Shown here one piece after another: positions 59,685 to 64,000 of a DNA stretch of 64,000 nucleotides (position 1 is its first letter; each line of letters starts with the position of its first letter). This DNA comes from CAMLQK01 sp035478775 (GTDB taxonomy: Bacteria; Patescibacteriota; Saccharimonadia; Saccharimonadales; UBA4665): assembly GCA_035478775.1 (NCBI GenBank), contig DATIJG010000023.1:62001-126000 (forward strand), in the 5' to 3' direction. Below the pieces are notes generated by a model, which saw only the letters and a program-made list of their open reading frames with translations, made no database searches and was not told where the DNA came from. The position numbers were made by a program, and so were the translations under genes.

Positions 59685-59696
59685 AAACGCTATTAT
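59667..59696 (+). promoter_or_regulatory. clpC promoter
   Basis: TTGACG (59667-59672) and TATTAT (59691-59696) with an 18-base spacer; the -35 is embedded in CIRCE. The leader is about 95 bases. Confidence 0.7.
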
Positions 59697-59795
59697 ATAA
59701 GTACCATTCAAAATGGCAAAGGCATAATTCATTGAATATTATTCGTAAGCAGCATAAAAAGAATATCCGCTAAGTTAACGATCGGAGGACTAACA

Positions 59796-62276
59796 ATGAC
59801 ACCTGAACCAGCAGACTTCCAAGATTTCTTGAACCATTTAACAGATAACGCGTTGCATAGCCTAAAGCGGGCAGATGCTATCGCGCGTAACTTTGGCAGC
59901 GCCTATGTTGGCACTGAGCATTTGCTTTTAGGCCTACTTGCGCAAGACGGCAGTATGGGTGCTAAATTGCTTGAGGGCGCAGGCGTCACGCTTGACCGTG
60001 CCCAGTTGGCGCTCAATTTGAATCCAAAAACCGCCGTGATGAGCCCAGCTGCTAAGGGTTTAAGCGAAACCGCCAAATTGACACTTAAAATGGCATCTGA
60101 TACGGCACAAGATTACGGCCAGGAATTTTGCGGCACAGAGCACATTTTATACAGTATTTTAAGCCAAAAGAATGCCCGCGCTACTATTATGCTGCGCGAC
60201 ATGAATATTGACGTTGACGCGCTCATGAGTGAGCTTGAGCAGTTCTTGAACCGTCAAAATTATGAGGGCGAACCTGCTGGTACGAGCCGCCGCGGCGGTC
60301 GTAAGCAGGGGCGTAAAACAGCGCTCGACTTTTATGGCTCCGACATAACTGCTCAAGCACGGGCAGGCAAGCTTGACCCGGTGGTTGGGCGTGATGCCCA
60401 AATTAAACGTGTCATCACCATCTTAAACCGCCGCACTAAAAATAATCCGGTACTCATCGGTGAACCGGGTGTCGGCAAAACTGCTATTGCCGAAGGTTTG
60501 GCACAGCGCATTATTGCCGAGGATGTGCCTGACAGCTTGCTCGAAAAGCGTATTGTAATGCTCGACTTGGCGGGCATGATCGCTGGCACGAAATACCGCG
60601 GTGAATTCGAAGAGCGCTTGAAAAAAGTAATGGCCGAACTCGAGCAAGATAAAAAAACAATTGTATTTATTGACGAAATGCACTTGCTTGTTGGCGCTGG
60701 TGCTGCCGAAGGCGCTATGGACGCCGGTAATATTTTAAAGCCCGCGCTGGCACGGGGTAAAATCCAGGTTATTGGCGCTACGACTACTGACGAATACACC
60801 AAGCATATCGAAAAAGATGCTGCGTTGGAACGTCGTTTCCAGCCGGTGCAAGTGCCTGAGACCACTCCGGCCGAAACGCTGGCAATTTTGAAAGGTTTGC
60901 GCAAGCATTACGAAGATTTCCACGGCGTAAAGGTGAGCGACGAAGTGCTTGACAATATTGTAACGTTAGCGAAGCGCTATATTAATGACCGTTTTATGCC
61001 CGATAAAGCTATCGATTTGCTCGACGAAACCGCTGCCCATTTACGGGTAGACAAAGGCAAAACCAGCCCCGAAGTCCGCAAATTACAAAAAGAACTCAAG
61101 CTAATCAATGCCCGTATCGACGAAGCAGTGGACGCTGAAGATTATGAGCGTGCCGCTAAAGCCAAACAGCGTGCCAGCCAGATCGACGAAGAGCTTGCCG
61201 CACTGCAAGCTACCAGCAAAGAAGCTAAGCGTATTAACATTACCGATGAAGATGTGGCCGATGTAGTTGCCCGTATGACAGGCATTCCAGTTAAAAAGGT
61301 TATTCGCTCAGAAGCCAAATATCTGCTGAATTTAGAGAAGAACCTAGGTAAGCACGTAATTGGCCAAGGTGAAGCCGTTGAAGCGGTGTCGCGTGCTATC
61401 CGTCGCAACCGCTCAGGCATAGGCAGCGAAAAACGTCCGATCGGCTCGTTCATTTTCTTAGGGCCAACCGGTGTTGGTAAGACCGAACTCGCCCGTGTGC
61501 TCGCCCATGAATTTTTTGGCAGCGACGATGCTATGATCAAAATTGACATGAGCGAATTTGGTGAACACCACAATGTGTCGCGCCTGGTTGGCGCACCTGC
61601 CGGCTATGTGGGTTACGATGATGGCGGTCAGCTGACCGATAAAATTCGTCGCCACCCGTATAGCTTGGTGCTATTTGACGAGATCGAAAAAGCTCACCCT
61701 GACACCTATAACATGCTGCTGCAAATGCTTGAAGATGGGGTGCTCACCGATGGTAAAGGCCGTAAAATTGATTTTACCAACACGATTGTTATTATGACCA
61801 GCAACATTGGTGCTGATAAACTGCAAAAAGAAGCCGACTTTGGGTTCACCGCAGTGCGTAGTAGCGACCTCGACGACCTCGATGCTTTGCACGAGCAAAA
61901 TAAAACGAAAGTGCTCGACGCGCTTAAAAAGCAACTACGCCCGGAGCTTTTGAACCGCATTGATAAAACTATCGTCTTTCGGGCGCTCACTAAAAAGGAC
62001 ATTCACCACATTATTGACCTACAAATTGACGAACTGCGTACCCGCTTGCAAAAACAAGGCATTGGCGTGCAATTAAATACGGCAGCTAAGCAGTATTTGC
62101 TTGATAATGGCTACGATGCTAAAAATGGTGTGCGCCCACTTCGCCGGCTTATTCAAGATACAATTGAAGATTACATTGCGGTCGGCTTGCTTGAAGACAA
62201 ATATCCGAAGGGCACCATTGTGCATGTTGGCGTGAAAAACGGCGAGCTGCACTATAACGTTAAAACTACTGAATAA
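59796..62276 (+). CDS. clpC: ATP-dependent Clp protease ATPase subunit ClpC
   Basis: An 826-residue Hsp100 unfoldase that feeds ClpP. Two Clp_N repeats (FGSAYVGTEHLLLGLL and YGQEFCGTEHILYSIL) are followed by AAA1 with Walker A GEPGVGKT (222-229). A UVR-type middle region (DAEDYERAAKAKQRASQ) and AAA2 with Walker A GPTGVGKT (556-563) complete it; GARPLRR-type GVRPLRRLIQ lies near the end. GGAGG sits 7 bases before the ATG. Regulated by heat shock through CIRCE; clpP and hrcA are not in the window. Confidence 0.97.
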   Translation: MTPEPADFQDFLNHLTDNALHSLKRADAIARNFGSAYVGTEHLLLGLLAQDGSMGAKLLEGAGVTLDRAQLALNLNPKTAVMSPAAKGLSETAKLTLKMASDTAQDYGQEFCGTEHILYSILSQKNARATIMLRDMNIDVDALMSELEQFLNRQNYEGEPAGTSRRGGRKQGRKTALDFYGSDITAQARAGKLDPVVGRDAQIKRVITILNRRTKNNPVLIGEPGVGKTAIAEGLAQRIIAEDVPDSLLEKRIVMLDLAGMIAGTKYRGEFEERLKKVMAELEQDKKTIVFIDEMHLLVGAGAAEGAMDAGNILKPALARGKIQVIGATTTDEYTKHIEKDAALERRFQPVQVPETTPAETLAILKGLRKHYEDFHGVKVSDEVLDNIVTLAKRYINDRFMPDKAIDLLDETAAHLRVDKGKTSPEVRKLQKELKLINARIDEAVDAEDYERAAKAKQRASQIDEELAALQATSKEAKRINITDEDVADVVARMTGIPVKKVIRSEAKYLLNLEKNLGKHVIGQGEAVEAVSRAIRRNRSGIGSEKRPIGSFIFLGPTGVGKTELARVLAHEFFGSDDAMIKIDMSEFGEHHNVSRLVGAPAGYVGYDDGGQLTDKIRRHPYSLVLFDEIEKAHPDTYNMLLQMLEDGVLTDGKGRKIDFTNTIVIMTSNIGADKLQKEADFGFTAVRSSDLDDLDALHEQNKTKVLDALKKQLRPELLNRIDKTIVFRALTKKDIHHIIDLQIDELRTRLQKQGIGVQLNTAAKQYLLDNGYDAKNGVRPLRRLIQDTIEDYIAVGLLEDKYPKGTIVHVGVKNGELHYNVKTTE

Positions 62277-62292
62277 AACCTAAAGTAACTGG

Positions 62293-62298
62293 TACACT
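62293..62298 (+). promoter_or_regulatory. -10 box of the HExxH coiled-coil gene
   Basis: TACACT ending 6 bases before the ATG at 62305. Confidence 0.45.
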
Positions 62299-62304
62299 AA
62301 GCGT

Positions 62305-63288
62305 ATGAAATCGCTGCGTCGACTTGCTCCGTACCTGTTGCTGCTCATTTTAGCGGCAACAGGTTTCGGTGTAGTCGTTAAGCGTGATGCTATTACTGAC
62401 TGGGCTGTGCTGCAAAATTATATGCCGCCGGCAAACGTTGCGCAGCTGGCAAGCCAAACCACTATGACGTCGCTCGCGAAGCATTATTTTTACGTCAACA
62501 AACCACAAATTGAAGGTAAAGATGCCTTTAACACGCAGTGTACTAATAAGATTGAGCAGTCGGTGGTGCTGGGCTGTTTTCATGGCAACCGCCAAGGAAT
62601 TTTCATTTTCAACGTCACCACGCCAGAACTGGACGGTGTACAGCAAGTGACGGCAGCGCACGAGATGCTGCACCAGGCGTACCAGCGCTTAAACAGCTCA
62701 GAAAAGCAACGGGTTGACAGCATGCTTAGTAGCTACTATAAAACTGGGCTTACCGACCAAACTATAAAAGACCAAATGGCAAGCTATCAAAAAAGTGAAC
62801 CGAACGATGTGGTAGACGAAATGCACTCAGTGTTTGGTACGGAAGCGACTCGTTTGCCGGCTGACCTTGAGCAATATTATAGGCGGTACTTCACAAACCG
62901 CTCGGTGGTAACTGGTTTTTATACCCAATACCAGGCAGCATTTACATCGCGGAATCAGCAGATTATGGACTACGATAGCCAGCTCACCACCCAAAAACAA
63001 CAAATAGATGCATTGCAAGCTTTGGCTATGAGCCAACTGCAGACACTCAATGCGCAAAAATCCCAAATGGACGCCCAGAAGGCGGGTGGTGATATCCACG
63101 GTTATAACGCCATGGTCGATAGCTACAATCAAATGGTAAATCAATACAACGCGCAGCTCGATGTTTTACGCCAAGAAATTGATGGCTACAACAAACTTGT
63201 AGCGGCGCGCAACGCAATTGCGGTGCAAGAGCAACAATTACAACAAGACCTATCGAGCCAATCACTGCCATCTGTGAGCGGCCAGTGA
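62305..63288 (+). CDS. membrane-anchored HExxH protein with coiled coil
   Basis: Not a family I can name. The protein has 327 residues: a signal-anchor helix (about 7-27), an extracytoplasmic domain with two cysteines (TQCTNK and VLGCFHG) and TAAHEMLHQAYQRL, a HExxH zinc-peptidase motif (His119, Glu120, His123). This is followed by a C-terminal coiled coil (about 215-315) rich in Q, with a central GGDIHGYNAMVDSYN turn. The tail is Ser/Gln-rich. Cell-envelope proteolysis is suggested, but a third zinc ligand is not obvious, so enzymatic activity is unproven. Confidence 0.72.
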   Translation: MKSLRRLAPYLLLLILAATGFGVVVKRDAITDWAVLQNYMPPANVAQLASQTTMTSLAKHYFYVNKPQIEGKDAFNTQCTNKIEQSVVLGCFHGNRQGIFIFNVTTPELDGVQQVTAAHEMLHQAYQRLNSSEKQRVDSMLSSYYKTGLTDQTIKDQMASYQKSEPNDVVDEMHSVFGTEATRLPADLEQYYRRYFTNRSVVTGFYTQYQAAFTSRNQQIMDYDSQLTTQKQQIDALQALAMSQLQTLNAQKSQMDAQKAGGDIHGYNAMVDSYNQMVNQYNAQLDVLRQEIDGYNKLVAARNAIAVQEQQLQQDLSSQSLPSVSGQ

Positions 63289-63294
63289 TACAAT
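63265..63294 (+). promoter_or_regulatory. radA promoter
   Basis: CTGCCA (63265-63270), an 18-base spacer and TACAAT (63289-63294), overlapping the end of the previous gene and 8 bases before the radA ATG. Confidence 0.45.
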
Positions 63295-63302
63295 AGAACA
63301 GC

Positions 63303-64000
63303 ATGGCTAAGAAAACGTCTGTCCATTATGTTTGTACAAATTGCGGCGCGAGCTATACGTCGTGGGCTGGCAAATGCGCCCAGTGCGGCGAATGGAATAC
63401 TCTGCAAGAAGAAGCTGTGCTTGATGCTGGTATTGCCGGCGGAGCTGTAAGCAATGGTCGCGCTTTGCAGGCGGCCTCGGTTGAAAGTTTGCTCGAGCAT
63501 GACCAGCCGCGCATGATAACCGGCATAGATGACGTCGACGTTGTGTTGGGCGGCGGCGTGGTTGCGGGCAGCGTCAATTTAATCGCCGGCCAGCCGGGAA
63601 TTGGCAAGAGCACGTTGTTATTGCAAATCGCCGACGCGCTCGCTAAAAAATATCGCGTATTATACGTGAGTGGCGAAGAGTCCGGCCATCAAGTGGGTAT
63701 GCGTGCCAAGCGTTTGGGTGTTGCCGATACCGCTTTACAATTGGCAACCACTACCAGTGCCGACGATATTGCTGCCACTATTATGGGCAAGCAGTTCGAT
63801 TTAGTGGTAGTCGATTCCATCCAAACAATAACGGTTGCGGCCGTGGCGTCGGCGGCGGGCAGCGTGTCGCAAATCACCAACAGCACGCACCTTATTTTGA
63901 GCGCTGCCAAGCAGAGCGGCACGGCGGTAGTGCTGGTCGGGCATGTCACCAAAGAAGGCTCAATTGCCGGGCCTAAAGTTTTGGAGCATGTGGTAGATGT
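63303..64000 (+). CDS. radA: DNA repair protein RadA/Sms (5' part, runs off the window)
   Basis: RecA-like branch-migration helicase involved in recombination. The visible 232 residues contain the N-terminal four-cysteine zinc motif (CTNCGASYTSWAGKCAQCGEWNT), the region before the RecA core (DDVDVVLGGGVVAGSVNLIAGQPGIGKST) with Walker A GQPGIGKST, VLYVSGEESG and LVVVDSIQT (Walker B). The KNRFG and Lon-like C-terminal parts lie beyond base 64000. Confidence 0.95.
   Translation, partial: MAKKTSVHYVCTNCGASYTSWAGKCAQCGEWNTLQEEAVLDAGIAGGAVSNGRALQAASVESLLEHDQPRMITGIDDVDVVLGGGVVAGSVNLIAGQPGIGKSTLLLQIADALAKKYRVLYVSGEESGHQVGMRAKRLGVADTALQLATTTSADDIAATIMGKQFDLVVVDSIQTITVAAVASAAGSVSQITNSTHLILSAAKQSGTAVVLVGHVTKEGSIAGPKVLEHVVD

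Noticed and set aside
1..64000. CRISPR arrays, insertion sequences, prophage, rRNA and tRNA genes
   Set aside because: No regularly spaced direct repeats, transposase or integrase motifs, or cloverleaf-capable intergenic sequences were found by eye; gaps are too short for rRNA. Dedicated tRNA and repeat scans were not possible here.

Overview
The window is a gene-dense bacterial chromosome segment with about 62 protein genes and no gene-free stretch longer than about 230 bases. Three things point to a reduced-genome member of the Patescibacteria/CPR, most likely a Saccharibacteria (TM7) relative. Gene spacing is very tight, with many 1-14 base overlaps. Central metabolism is partial (GAPDH, class I aldolase, split transketolase, RpiB, an Rpe-like protein, malic enzyme), and many membrane or secreted proteins are unrecognised. 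TGA serves as a stop in several overlapping gene pairs, so the UGA-Gly code of Gracilibacteria/Absconditabacteria does not apply. No rRNA, tRNA, IS element, prophage or CRISPR array was seen. The lineage call is inference from gene content.

Layout. 1-6.3 kb: tail of an upstream gene, typA, two unknown proteins, a secreted three-repeat protein (minus strand), a small zinc peptidase, a 3-methyladenine glycosylase and a PAP2 phosphatase. 6.3-10.9 kb: rmuC, a His-rich membrane protein coupled to a GH63-like glycosidase, yajQ and an unknown protein. 11-17.9 kb: a pheS-unknown-HIT-pheT operon, an ABC exporter and a Nudix hydrolase. 17.9-21.3 kb: a membrane FKBP isomerase, a glutaredoxin-thioredoxin reductase pair, and an opposing ferredoxin-reductase-like/GDPD operon. 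21.3-32 kb: ppa, Nudix, gapA, rpiB, a large membrane transglutaminase-like protein split by a frameshift, an Rpe-like protein, two transketolase halves, aldolase and a PfkB kinase. 32-38.3 kb: an unknown 411-residue protein, a SLOG/LOG protein, a methyltransferase, uvrB and an exported zinc peptidase. 38.3-44.3 kb: a gatC-gatA-(membrane protein)-gatB operon, a P-loop kinase, galU and a small envelope pair. 44.3-51.9 kb: dnaE, a membrane protein, a SPOUT methyltransferase, a pilB-like ATPase and an anchored protein with a low-complexity linker. 51.9-64 kb: malic enzyme, rplS, rnhB, yraN, an M1 aminopeptidase, a membrane protein, nusA, CIRCE-controlled clpC, a HExxH coiled-coil protein and the start of radA.

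How the genes fit together. The sugar-phosphate block (gapA, rpiB, Rpe-like, transketolase halves, aldolase, PfkB kinase) supports interconversion of C3-C7 sugar phosphates feeding lower glycolysis; malic enzyme adds a malate-pyruvate step. gatCAB makes Gln-tRNA(Gln) and/or Asn-tRNA(Asn) by transamidation. Grx-TrxB, YajQ, ClpC, FKBP and RadA/UvrB/RmuC/glycosylase are maintenance functions. PilB fits the type IV pilus expected of an epibiont.

The strongest genome-scale signal is regulatory. At least 26 genes have a -10-like hexamer ending only 6-10 bases before the start codon, which predicts leaderless or near-leaderless mRNAs. A minority use strong Shine-Dalgarno sites. The most attractive single site is a perfect 14-bp inverted repeat laid over the promoter of the glutaredoxin gene.
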